Source: Strongylocentrotus droebachiensis
Taxonomy: Eukaryota; Echinodermata; Echinoidea; Camarodonta; Strongylocentrotidae
Reading direction: 5' to 3'
NCBI GenBank assembly: GCA_035222895.1
Contig: JAVYIG010000693.1
Coordinates: 248,001-312,000, forward strand
Length of the DNA stretch: 64,000 nucleotides
Shown: positions 45,667-56,815 of the stretch, piece after piece
How the letters are laid out: the number at the start of each line of letters is the position of its first letter
Numbering within the stretch: the first letter of the stretch is position 1
The notes under the pieces: generated by a model
What the model saw: only the letters and a program-made list of their open reading frames with translations
Database searches by the model: none
Told to the model about the DNA's origin: nothing
Made by a program: the position numbers and the translations under genes

Positions 45667-47550
45667 ATCGATGATTTTCCAACTTGAAATAAGTGGACAT
45701 CATCTCCTGTCTCTTTTGTCATTACATTTCATGATCTAAAACTATCTATACTTTCAATGAAAGTAAGATCAAATCAACATCTTTTCGTCTTTGGATAGAC
45801 ACAAAAGTGTGAATATCTTTGCACAATATGAAAAATGTCTGCTTTATATTCGGTTATAAAAAGTACTCGTATTACACTTTCAACAAAATAATGATGTAGT
45901 GATCGGAAGTGTTCAAGTATGAATTCGCGAGGCCGAGGCCTGAAACCTTCACATTTTTTTCGAGCGAGCAAGTGAGGAACATCACTTTTTCAGCAAGAGA
46001 TATGAGATATAAGATATCGAAAAATGCAAATAGACCACCTTGCCGCCTGTATCTAAGATGATAGTTGCCCAAATATTCGAAATTTTGACATCCAGTTTGC
46101 AATTTGATATTACCAGTGTTGCACACAGAGTTTATTGTTACGTACAAACCCTAACCCAAGCCCTTATTCTTAAAGCAAGCTAAACCGTATTGCTTATGAG
46201 CTGATATCATATGCACTTCTTGGCATATTTGAGAAGCATATGGCAAAGTTTGAGAAGCATATGGCAAAGTGGCAAAACATCAACAAGTATTTCCGCGTTG
46301 CATAATGATAAATATTATATATTATAATATGTGCAAAACGTTTCAAGGGATAGATTTTTTGTTTGTTATTACTTTTTTTATTTTATTCATGTTGTGGTGT
46401 ATTTGATGTACTATGTTCTATCGTGTAATAGAAAGGTCAGATTATATCATGCGTTATATGCCCCGGCGGTGCAGCCGGGCCGACTACGGACCGGCTGGGG
46501 AGGGAGGGGCTATAAATGTTCTTTACTTCTTGGCCTCTCTCTTTCCATTTAGTTTCGGTCTGATGGTCGTATCGTCTGTGCGGCCGGGGTATACAGAAGT
46601 ATCATGCTATGTTTTTTAATGTTACACTGAAATGTGAAACCACAAGATTTTAAGTGTGAAACAATATGAGTATTCATTATTTTTCTGCAAAACGATGTAA
46701 CGCATATTTTGTAAATAATTGTGTTTTCTGACCAATAAAACTTATCAAGATAAAAAAAATTATTAAAAAATGCACTTCTTGATTCAAGTCCTGTCTTTGT
46801 TCTTCGACCCGGGAATCCAATCTTAGTCTTGATGAAGAAGGCATGGCTAAAATACTGGTTATGATTTCCATCAATCTCAAAAACTTATTCAATTCAAGTA
46901 ATTATCTATTTTCCAAAGTTTTCGCATATTCGAAAAGATACTGTGAAAATAATTTACAAGTGGCATTTTTCGCTTGTGGCGAGAGAGCTATAAACAATTT
47001 TTGTTAACGTCAATACATTTTACATACAAATATTACATGGGTGAAACAAAGACTTAAAGCTTGTGGTGAAAAGAAATTGGACATACGAACATACACACAA
47101 AGGACCGACAACGACACAAAACAAGAAGTGACGAAAAGAAGAAACCAACGGAACACCTGTCACATAAAAAACTCATTTCTTTCTTAAATATTGATTTAAA
47201 ACAGTCCAAAGATGGAGATTCTAAATCATATGATGATAAGCAGTTCCAAATTTATTTATACGTGAATTGCAATATTATTAACGCCAAAATAATGAGAATG
47301 ACAATTATGTTGGCAATGAAACAAGTACAATTGTCATCAAAATCACTGTTTCGTATTTCTTCAACCTTCGTCACCTTGGTTATTTCATAGGATATCCCGA
47401 AGAACATTCTCACTTCAAATTAAATAAACAGTCACTGAATCGAATCACAAAAAACTTCCAACCGTACCCATAATTACTCACCAGTTAATTTCAGCTCTTT
47501 GGGCTATTTTTTGTTTGTAAACAAAACCGGCAAATGTAACAGTGATTATA
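45667..47550. other. No recognisable gene; possible 5' region of the NAT-like gene
   Basis: AT-rich, apart from a GC-rich patch at 46460-46510 that includes GGGAGGGGCTATAAATG on the plus strand. A 22-base direct duplication (TTGAGAAGCATATGGCAAAG) lies at 46229-46270. No coding exon recognised. Confidence 0.4.
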
Positions 47551-47700
47551 ACAGTATACAAATGATGCACAGGTTTGAGTGCGTCGGTAGGGATTGTGTG
47601 CACAAGGTACCTTTGAATGGTTTTAGACCAAATTCAAAGGTACCGCGTGCACACAATTCCACCGACCCACGAATTAAACCTGTGCATCATCTGTTCTATA
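47551..47700. repeat. Long hairpin (arms ~65 bp)
   Basis: The left arm contains GATGCACAGGTTTGA, GTGTGCACAAGGTACC and TTTGAAT. The right arm holds ATTCAAAGGTACC, GTGCACACAATTCC and CCTGTGCATCATC in reverse order. The loop is about 12-14 bases. Arm divergence is low. It could be a MITE core or an inverted duplication; no flanking target repeat is evident. Confidence 0.75.
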
Positions 47701-47752
47701 AGATGGGGCCCCAAAAATTGTCAAAAATATTTTTTTTTGTTATTTTACAGAT

Positions 47753-47850
47753 TTACCGGATGCATGGCAAAATCATGCGTCCGGTAATTACCGGACGCAT
47801 GATTTGTTTTACCGGACGCATGATTTTTTTTACCGGAAGCATGATTTTTA
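47753..47850. repeat. ACCGGACGCATGATTT repeat cluster with a 36-bp perfect palindrome
   Basis: The motif TTACCGGACGCATGATTT occurs directly three times from 47788, with minor variation. It also occurs once inverted immediately before, so 47770-47805 is a perfect 36-base palindrome centred on AATT. A further diverged copy (TTACCGGATGCATGG) is at 47754. Origin unknown. Confidence 0.8.
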
Positions 47851-47895
47851 ACTTATCATGAAATTTAAAAAAAAAAAAAAAATTGTCAGTGCACA

Positions 47896-48289
47896 TTAAA
47901 GATAAACTTTAGTACTGGTAATGCGATTGCATTGTGAGAGAAAAGGTGTGTAAAGGATCAGAAACAGTTGATCATGTAGCATGTAAGTATTGGTGTGCAC
48001 AGCAAGGTTCTGGAGTCATCAAAATCATAATAAATTTGACCGAGTCTTTGTAAAGTAACAAGCACTGTACACAGAAAGCTATATATGGGACAACACACAT
48101 GGTGTCGGGGCTAGTACTACCTTCATTTCCTTGTCTTTCTATGCTCATTCCTCAGCCAGTATACCTTTTCTTCCAAAATTGTTTGGGACATGTCATTTAT
48201 TTGTAATCTTGAAAATTCAGTGTAAGTTTCGTTTGATTCTGTGAGAATTAATTTTCTTTTTTTTTACCAGAACTGGAGTTTATCTTTAA
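47896..48289 (+). mobile_element. TTAA MITE, family 1
   Basis: Begins TTAAAGATAAACTTTAGTA and ends GGAGTTTATCTTTAA, with TTAA at both borders. Nearly identical along its length to 29101-29495. The shared interior GCGATTGCATTGTGA also occurs inverted in the 23.7- and 39.6-kb copies. No coding capacity. Confidence 0.85.
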
Positions 48290-48297
48290 ACTGTAAA

Positions 48298-48302
48298 CCT
48301 TA

Positions 48303-48333
<31 letters not shown>

Positions 48334-48510
48334 TTTTTTTTTTTTTAAACAGATTATAATTATAAAAAAACACGAAAAACAAATAATATTATCACCAAAA
48401 CAAAAATTACCAAAAAATATATTTAAAAAAAAACATTACCTATATAAAAAAATAATTATTATTAAAAAAGAAAAGAAAAAAAGAGAGAATTATTTAAAAA
48501 AAAAACTTTT
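48298..48510. repeat. A/T low-complexity stretch
   Basis: Runs of A, (TA)n and T over about 210 bases, directly after the TTAA MITE. Confidence 0.8.
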
Positions 48511-49135
48511 ATTGATGTTATCGATCGCTGACATCGCGTGCATCCAGTAAAAATAATTACATGGTAATTGACCAATCAGATTGCAGGGATTCTTCTACCC
48601 ATCTTTTAATAACGTCTTGTCGATGGAACACTAGAAAGAACTTTAGAAACTCGTCATAGAGCAGCTGACTTTTCATGAGACAGGTTAGGGTAGTATCTCC
48701 TCATAGGTGTCAGAAGTTTAACCTAAGCTATAATGAATGTGTATTTAGTAGTGATCTATATTCACGTACATTGTATAAACATTTCCTTCGTTATGGGCTC
48801 CTTGCATCGAGGGGGTTTATAGTTCCAAAGGAAAATTTCACCACGATTCTGAAACCAGGGTCGCCCCTATTGTATTCCTGGTGTACGTGGATGAGCATTC
48901 TCCGAATATCTTACGTCATCGGGTCTTACGTTTGTACAGGGCTCCCTTGCAAAACAGGTTTTTATGTACTGAAGAGCTACTCTGTTTCAAGAACATAGAT
49001 GAATTAAATCAATCAAGCACGTTCCTGATTGTATGAATTTTTCTATATATGACATATTTAAGTAGCAGAAGCATTATAGATGTTGTAGCGGTAGCAGAAT
49101 AAGTATAGCTGTTGTAGCGATATTAGGAGCAGCAG
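48511..49135. other. No supported gene
   Basis: A 107-codon plus-strand frame from 48675 has mixed composition without a recognisable domain. Treated as unproven. Confidence 0.35.
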
Positions 49136-49159
49136 CAGTCGCAGCAGATGAAGAAGAAG

Positions 49160-49214
49160 AAATAGTATTAACAGTGGTAGTAGTAGTGATGGCAGTAACA
49201 GCACCAGCAGCAGC

Positions 49215-49279
<65 letters not shown>

Positions 49280-49401
49280 AAGTAGTAGTAATAGTTGTAG
49301 TAGTAGTAGTAGAAGTAGTAGTAGTAGTAGAAGTAGTAGTAGTTGTAGTAGTAGTAGTAGTAGTTGTAGTAGTAGCAGTAGTAGTAGTAGTAGTAGTAGT
49401 A

Positions 49402-49441
<40 letters not shown>

Positions 49442-49457
49442 AAGTAGTAGTAGTAGC

Positions 49458-49537
<80 letters not shown>

Positions 49538-49556
49538 AAGTAGTAGTAGTAGTAGG
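49160..49556. repeat. (GTA)n trinucleotide array
   Basis: About 400 bases of GTA units with GAA, GCA and TTG interruptions. The poly-Val frame is an artefact. Confidence 0.95.
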
Positions 49557-49574
49557 CTTGGTGGTGGTGGTAGT

Positions 49575-49733
49575 CAGGCGCGTACGCAGGGGAGGGGGGG
49601 GTTAACCCCCTTCCAATTTTTGTAATTGTAAAATATATATATATATATATATATATATTCCCCCTCCCAAGCCAAATATCTGACGACGTAATTTTTCAAT
49701 TTCCGGGGCTCTTACCCCCCCCCCCCCCCCGAA
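49575..49733. mobile_element. Partial hAT-like element (left end)
   Basis: Starts CAGGCGCGTACGCAGGGG, the reverse of the CCTGCGTACGCCACT end seen at 40010. It contains (AT)n at 49632-49659 and a block AAATATCTGACGACG followed by CAATTTCCG, shared with the nested fragment at 39767. It ends in a C run; no right terminus was found. Confidence 0.5.
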
Positions 49734-49734
49734 A

Positions 49735-50830
49735 AATGAAGGTGTTGCATTAGGTATTAATAAGTAATTTCATAGTTATTGGGACTAATCAAACTTACCA
49801 GCGTGCTCATTAAAAAGTATATATTTGTAAATTTTGATATTTTTTACATTACATGAATACCCAGTTATTCTATGATAACCAATTAAACCACAATATCACA
49901 TCATAGGGCGCATTGCACAGAAGGGGATCAATTTAAATACCCTACAATAACTAAATAGCATTTCTATAATTAATCAGCATTCCATTTCAAAATGATAGAG
50001 AACAAAATTGATTGATTTAATCCCCAGGGTGCAATAAAATGTGAGATAGAACCCCTCCCTAAGCCTCCAAAAGTCATACAGGGTCATGATGTCTGCTTAC
50101 ACAGTTCAACGATCGTTCAGTTACAAACCAACCTACGGAGATAACATCACACGTATTACGTTACATCACAATCGTTCGTTTCAATTACAATCCATTACAC
50201 GGTTTGGTATTGATTGGTAAAGCGCTATTTACCTAGCTAATTGAAAGTAATCCCAATACGTTTTTATTCATCCCGAGCTGTCTGGCTGCATTATGAATGG
50301 TGATTTTTATTAGAGTACTAACACGGAAGATAAAGACCACCATGTGAATTAAAAAAGAAAGGCTATTATCATTATAGAATTAAGAATGAATAATGATTAC
50401 ATATTCTACGTTTTACATGTGCGTCGTTCTGCCCACCTCGCGGAAGATAACCCCTCCCTTTCTGTAGTGCCCCCAGCGTCTGGCGCTCCCGGTTTTATTT
50501 GCAATAATTAGAAGCTATAAATATAAGTGATGTTCATGTTTAGGGTTGGGTATAGTGTTGGGTCCAATGTTAAAGTAAAACAAAATCGGTTGGTCATGTT
50601 AGTGGGAAATAAGCATATTGACCGCGGAGCAATTTGTCACCGGAGCATTAAACCAATACTTTTTTTCCTTTGAGTGTCAGCTCTGTTGGTTTTACTTTTT
50701 TTTTTTTTTTTTTTTTTTTTGAACTACGCGAAATATGCATTTGTAAGTTTATGACTGACAGTGCCGTAAACGTAGAATCGAACCGACAAATCTTCAACAT
50801 GAAACGTGAAAATGATGATATCCTTCATGT
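49735..50830. other. No recognisable gene
   Basis: AT-rich unique DNA with a T run at 50696-50720. Nothing recognised in any frame. Confidence 0.5.
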
Positions 50831-51152
50831 GAATCATCCCCGGGGGGGGGGGTACTCGAATAATGAATAGGACATACGGGGGTGTGCCGCTCTAATGGGT
50901 AACTTTATCACAAAAAATCCCTAAACATGTGTCCCACTTTTAACAAAAATACCATTAAAAATGGGTCCGTCTTTTCAAAATTTTCGGCAAACACCCGAAA
51001 AACAACACTAAAAAAAGTACCCCGAAATTGTGAAAAATGGGTCTTTTTTCGAGAAAAATGACCCCAAATAATGTGTAGGGGTTTCAAAGTCTTGAGCGGC
51101 ACACCCCTGTCCAAACTAAATCTGAATACCCCCCCCCCTCCCGAGAATCATC
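50831..51152. mobile_element. MITE with 8-bp target duplication
   Basis: The 8-mer GAATCATC flanks the element at 50831-50838 and 51145-51152. Inside, CCCGGGGGGGGGGGTACTC faces TACCCCCCCCCCTCCCG, and subterminal GGGGGTGTGCCGCTC faces GAGCGGCACACCCC. An 8-bp duplication fits hAT-like elements, although the ends differ from the GCGTAG group. No coding region. Confidence 0.75.
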
Positions 51153-52434
51153 TTAACAGTTAAGCGACCGAATAAAAAGAAGAGGTGGAGAGGCTCGCAG
51201 ACGACCGTGTAATTCTTGATGTATTTAAATGATCGTAATTATCATCGTCGAATCGATATGTTTTCACTGGATGTCTAACGGGGTAGCAATAATAGCGATG
51301 GTTTACTACTAATTGCTGGGGGCCTAGACGGCCGCCCCTCTCTCATGTTTTGGAACAAATCATAAAAAGGGATATTTCATGGTTAAAAACACACTTCCCC
51401 CACCCTCCATCCATTCGGTGAAACTGGGGAAAGCGGGTACTCCGCGGGAAAATTATTAAACCGGTTAAAACATTTTGGGATATTTTTTTCTTTGTTTGAT
51501 TGCTTGTTTTTTCTACTCATATTTTTTCGTTATTTATAATCTTTCTTTCTTTTCTTCTTTGCCTTTGCTTTTACTACGCCTTCATTAAAGACCGTCAACA
51601 CTACTGGGCCAGAAGGGATTAGACCACACAGCGACGTCACTGACAGGTGGCTATCTGATTAACACAGCTCTCAACTAACATAAGAAAAAGAGGATCATGG
51701 GGGACCAACAGGCACCGATTGGGGAAGTTTTCTATATAGAGGGAGCAAGTAGCTACAAGTATAGGACAGTGGGGCTTTAAACTCCGTCTCTTTCTTTGAT
51801 AATCTCAATCTCAATTCTTCCATCTTATTTTGTCTTTGTCCCCATAAAGAAATAGACTCTGCTTCACTCTTTTTTTAATCATCATCCCCCTCCATCTCTT
51901 TCGCCTCTAATTCTCGTTCCTGGGCTGGCGCCGTTGAACATTATCATGTGCCATATTAGCCCGTAAGTTGTGAACTGCTGAAGGAAGTGATGGGTAAGGG
52001 CAGAGGTTAAATGGTTCACATTCCTGATCTTATTATCGACGAAGCTGGGCTGTAATCCACACCAGAATAACCCCTTTGTCAATGGAAGAAACATCCAACA
52101 ATACACCGAAAAGAATTTTAAATAAACATTCATTTTTCGGTCGATACAAACTGTCGCCCATGTCAGCGGGTTTCATGCAGAGACCGGTCGCCGATCGAAT
52201 AATCCTTTTCTCTCTTTTCAACGACTTTACCGAGTCTCCTGCTTGAAACCCCTTCTCTTCGTCTATTCCTTTAAATCTCTTTTGAATCGTATGTCACCAT
52301 TAAACCCATATGAATGGCGTCTTTATAAAGCTGTCACATTTGGTGTCTCTTAGGCTAGGATCATGTTAAAGAGTAGTCGTGTCATTGCATTGACCCCTTG
52401 TTAGTGAGACAATAACCTCGGAATACTTATGTAA
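51153..52434. other. No recognisable gene
   Basis: Unique sequence with T- and CT-rich patches (51480-51570, 51780-51860). No domain seen. Confidence 0.5.
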
Positions 52435-52534
52435 TCATCGCAACCCCCCCCCCCCCGGGTGGAGAAGTTTCTTGCTCAACGGTGGTTTTGATGGTAAAGA
52501 ACGTAGGTGGTGACGAAAACGATAATTATGGCAA

Positions 52535-52544
52535 ATGATGATGC

Positions 52545-52581
<37 letters not shown>

Positions 52582-52661
52582 AATGATGATAATGATGATG
52601 ATGGTGATGATGTTGATGATGATGATGAAGATGATGGTAATGATGATGAAGATGATGTTGT

Positions 52662-52692
<31 letters not shown>

Positions 52693-52760
52693 GATGATGT
52701 TGTTGTTGACGATGATAATGATGATGATGCTTATGATGAGAATCATGTTAATTATTAAAA
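52535..52760. repeat. (GAT)n trinucleotide array
   Basis: GAT units with AAT, GTT and GAA interruptions; preceded by a C run at 52444-52456. Poly-Asp, Met or Ile frames are artefacts. Confidence 0.95.
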
Positions 52761-52769
52761 TTCCGATAG

Positions 52770-53655
52770 CGATGGTAATTGTTAGTGAATAATGTATATG
52801 ATACAGCTGCTGCTCCAGATGATGATGATGGTAGTGATGTTGGTTGTGATGGTGGTGGGGTAGTAGTGGTGTTAATGGTGATGTATTTAAAGTTGGGTTG
52901 TTGTTGTTATTGTTGCTGGATTTTTTAGCCGGGGTTACAACATTTTTCAAACGTTTGGCCATAATCATTGTGTGTAACGTAAATATTTAGCCCGTTAAAT
53001 ATTTTGTTGATGTATAGCAAATATTATATTATCAGTCATAATACTGAAAAATTACACCACTACCTTAATTAATTACCGGCTCAACAAAAAAAAAAAGTTA
53101 CAATGGACAAGCAAAAATATATATATAAATCTTCTGACGAAAACCACAACATATTCAATAAAAGGCGAAAACAAGGTCTGTTTTCAACCACAAAACATTC
53201 TTTTCGGGTCAAATAAAAAGATACTACAGGACAACAGACAAACGGAAATAACCAGCAAACAACATGTATGAAGAAATCAAGCGATCATAACATGTTTTTT
53301 CGGAGGTGTATACCATGTTGGTGTCTAAAATGTCGTAATGGAAATGTTCAATCAGATATAAAACCCTTGAGAATTATTAAGTGAGTTATCATCCCCTCTC
53401 TAATATACAATTATGTGGCTTCTAGACTTATCCAGACAATGTTTTATACCATAGAGTGCGAGGAAAAAACTATTTTAATTTTCTTGACCCTCGGAAGAGG
53501 GAATTTCGTTCACATGCCACACGTATCCCACAATGCATCAATGGGTCATCGTCCTCAGAGGGTAACATTTATATCATTAATATCGTCTGCGAGAATAGAA
53601 GCAATTCTTTCGATTGATTGCTAAGATTGATCAGATTTTATATCTCCCCATTGAG
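52770..53655. other. No recognisable gene
   Basis: AT-rich unique sequence; nothing recognised. Confidence 0.5.
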
Positions 53656-53658
53656 AGG

Positions 53659-53785
53659 TATAAAACCTTTAGTACTTGTCACTGCGAGTCGCCTCCTTCG
53701 CATTTCAATAAACAAGATGCATTCTTCTGGCGATGCGTTTCTTAACGGAGGCGAAGGTTACCCTTATCATATAAGTAGTTCTTAA
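53659..53785 (+). promoter_or_regulatory. Speculative TATA promoter with a 22-codon first-exon candidate
   Basis: TATAAAA at 53659-53665 is followed about 58 bases later by AACAAGATGC, with a 22-codon frame ending at 53785. Within it GGCGAAGGTTACC could be a splice donor. The leader has a CGCCTCC / GGAGGCG inverted pair. There is no downstream exon in the window that I can link to it, so it may be chance. Confidence 0.2.
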
Positions 53786-53789
53786 TTCC

Positions 53790-54920
53790 GCTTCTTGCTT
53801 GAAAGTGCCAATCAAGTTGCGCTCGCCGGTATTAAATGCTTACATGATCATGTCTCGGTGGGAATACAGCTAATGAAAAGAGGGAGGTAAGAATTCTTAA
53901 AATGAACAACATGAAGTGAAGATTTCCTCCTGTAGGCTTATAGTCACTCAGTGAGAAGGATTGATTTTTAGAGGAATGTTAGCGAAAATTGCTCGGTTTA
54001 TTCCCCAAAGAATGACAAATCGTGACATAATGAATGGCTCACCTCCGGGGAAGTACATTAAGGATTTCATGTTTCACAATTACAAGAAGATTCTTTTCTC
54101 TTGAAGTAAGAACAGTAATAAATGGTTTTCCTCCTCGATAATACGAAAGTATTAAAACGAGAAAACTGGGTCCATTTATCTTATTTTGAAATCTACCCTA
54201 CAATGTTTACTGGGTCGGCAAAATGTCTTATATTGCTTTATTTGTATCGGTTTTTTTGATCATTTCTTTTCTATTTCCGCTTGAAAATAAACAAAAGTAA
54301 TTAAGTTATTTTCGATGTCCTTCACGATTTTTATTCCATTCATTTTCCCCTTCATCAGTTACAAAACTAACAATCAGCCAATTACAATCAAACAAAGGTT
54401 GTTTTGCAGATAGATTGATGAGCAAATTATCTTTTCCCTATTGTCGCTATACATATACATTTTGCCTTGCTTGTGTGCCAACGAAAGTTATGCATTTTTC
54501 TATTTCAAAAGTTTGTAAATATTTGTTAATTTTACGACTTCCTGTCATTTTCTTATTCATAGGCTTCATGGTGTATCAATGCGAGCAAACTACAAGAAAG
54601 AATATAAAGATATGATAATCACTGAAAGTCGTTGTACAAAAACACACTACTGATCACTGTTTTTAATAATATAATTTCTTTTTCATTTTCAAAGCTTCAC
54701 AATGTTTATTTTAATCATATTTCTTTTCTTTCTAATCTTCTCTTCCAGCAGTATGGATATAACACTTACAGAATGGTTATAACCTTACTCATAATTTGTT
54801 TACATATATTAAGTGTACTATGTATATTTTTTAACAGATTGTGCTTTATGTCACGTTTGGGGTTGAATACATATTACATGAGATATTTCAAAATAAGGCA
54901 AAGGTCCCATTTCAAGGTAC
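53790..54920. other. No recognisable gene
   Basis: AT-rich unique DNA; frames of 66-100 codons are hydrophobic by composition and have no recognisable domain. Confidence 0.5.
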
Positions 54921-54926
54921 ATACAT

Positions 54927-55474
54927 TTGCATAATTTATTCAAACAGATGCAGATTGAAAAGAACATGTACAGTAAGCAAAAAAACAAAAAAGCAAAAAA
55001 AAGTCTGCCCAAATGTTATAAATGCTTGCCTATTCGTGAATTTGATTACTTTAATGTTCATCAGGGCGGTGCAGGTGCGAATTTGAATGCATTAACGTGC
55101 ATTTTTAATTTGAACGCGTTTTTTACACGTTTATGTGAGAAAATCATGAAATCGCATGCTATTACAATTAAATTTAATGAACTGGTTAGCTTTTTGAATG
55201 TTGATCTCGGTGATCCTTCAAATTCGCTCGAAAATTTAGATTGTTTTTTTGTTTTCTGTTCTGTTCTTTTGTTCTTGTTTTCCTGCATGTGTGTTTTTAG
55301 GGGTAGGCTTTCATATAAGGAATCCCTCCTTCCTGCCTATCCAAAATGCTCTTATAAATTGCCATTGTAATTTGTTATCACTTTCTTGTTTTTTTTATTA
55401 TTCCACACTGCATATGTATGTTTTAAATTTTTTCATGAAGAGTGTTGAATAAAGTTTGAATTGAAAAAAAAAAG
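54927..55474 (+). other. Poly(A)-ended sequence, possible retroposed or genuine transcript end
   Basis: AATAAA at 55448-55453 is followed 10 bases later by 11 genomic A. Upstream, a 147-codon frame (54927-55370) begins Lys-rich, then has a plausible mixed segment and ends in Phe/Cys-rich sequence; no family is recognised. A genome-encoded A tract after a poly(A) signal favours a retroposed copy (processed sequence or LINE tail), but no flanking duplication was found. Not called as a gene. Confidence 0.3.
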
Positions 55475-55479
55475 AATGA

Positions 55480-56363
55480 CCGCATCATTAAATACGATAT
55501 TATATGTACCCAGCAACCATGCCTATTAAAGAGAAAATGTTTTCCTTGACTCGAATCACTGCATGATTTAAATCACGATATTTCATGATTCCAAACCACC
55601 GAAAGGCATCGTAGTGTTTTTTTCTCACGCCAATGACATTCAACGAAAGGGCAGTCATATCGAACAGAAACGAATTTAAAATTCAAGCTGTTTTCCATAA
55701 CTTTTTATTCGCCACGCTAGACATGCACTCGCATCACCTCTGTGAAATGACTAACCGATTCCATCAACAATTTATTCATTTGGTGGCGTGAAAGATGAAG
55801 AACGCATGCACTGTTTTTAATCCTCTGATTTATGAACAACGAGTGATCCTTCCCATACGTGATTTGAAACTATAAGAAACAACTGTAATACATTTTGACC
55901 ACCACCCTCAACAGCCAAAGTGCAGGAGCGAGGGTGCATGGTGATGATTAAAGACTGGTCAAGAGCGAAAAACAACTGTCAGTAAATCTTCGGGAGGATT
56001 GGGTCTCCACCGGCATGGCCAGAAAGTGCAGAAAAGGTTGAAATGTTGTGGAATCGAACCCCGCGCACCCGCGCACCAGGCACCACGGGAGCGATAAAAG
56101 TTTTCGTCGTAAATTTCAGCGGCGTGCGCAGACTGGCGGAAAATGTGTCCATTCATAATTTCAGCTCTTTCACGATATAGAGATACATGTATAAGCAGAT
56201 AGGTGTAGAAGTAGAAGTTAATGATAATCGACAAGAATGAAACGAGTAACATGTAGAGAAAAGAAAACATCAGCTAATATCAATTTGTATTACATGTTAT
56301 CCCCAAAGGCAAGATTTTTCCAATTTCCTATAAACACTTTCCTCAGTTTGGATCAATATAATA
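55480..56363. other. No recognisable gene; tRNA-like fragment near 56050-56095
   Basis: On the minus strand, GCTCCCGTGGTGCCTGGTG and GCGGGGTTCGATTCCAC recall pol III A and B boxes, but they are too close together for a complete tRNA. The remainder is unique AT-rich DNA. Confidence 0.35.
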
Positions 56364-56708
56364 TTAAAGCCCCTTTAAAAACTCTTGGGAGCCCCAAATT
56401 CGCCAAATTTGATGGCGAAATTTTACTTTAATTTTATCATAATGTGAAAGAAGATGTCATTTAAGACACACTTCTGCAAGGATTTTCAAAACAAATGTGT
56501 TTGAAGACAAAATAAGGAATACGTAATTTGGGTTTTCTGTTGTACGCAAAAAACCTAAATTTTGTATTCTTTCATCCATATTCGACTTCAAGAAAATCCT
56601 TGCAGAAATGTGTCTTAAATGACATCATCTTTCACATTATGAAACAATTTAAAAGAAATTCCCCATCGAATTTGTGTGGCTCCCAACACTTTAGCACAGG
56701 GGCTTTAA
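56364..56708. mobile_element. TTAA foldback MITE, family 2
   Basis: Begins TTAAAGCCCCTTTAAAAAC and ends CACAGGGGCTTTAA, with GAAAGA.GATGTCATTTAAG and its complement in the two arms. Same family and length class as 24989-25343. Nearly palindromic throughout. Confidence 0.8.
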
Positions 56709-56815
56709 GGTATCAGATTCTGAATCCTTGATTCAATTTTAGAAGCACAGGTTATTTTCCTGAGAAATTATCATCGGATTCAAATGTTTCGACTACGAAC
56801 TGTAGTATTACATTC

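Noticed and set aside
46500-46520. GC box plus TATAAAT on the plus strand as a core promoter
   Set aside because: No transcript or exon downstream can be linked, and it points away from the NAT-like gene.
49174-49605. 143-codon Val-rich frame
   Set aside because: Translation of (GTA)n.
52435-52968. 177-codon minus-strand Ile/Asn/His-rich frame
   Set aside because: Translation of the (GAT)n array and flanking low-complexity DNA.
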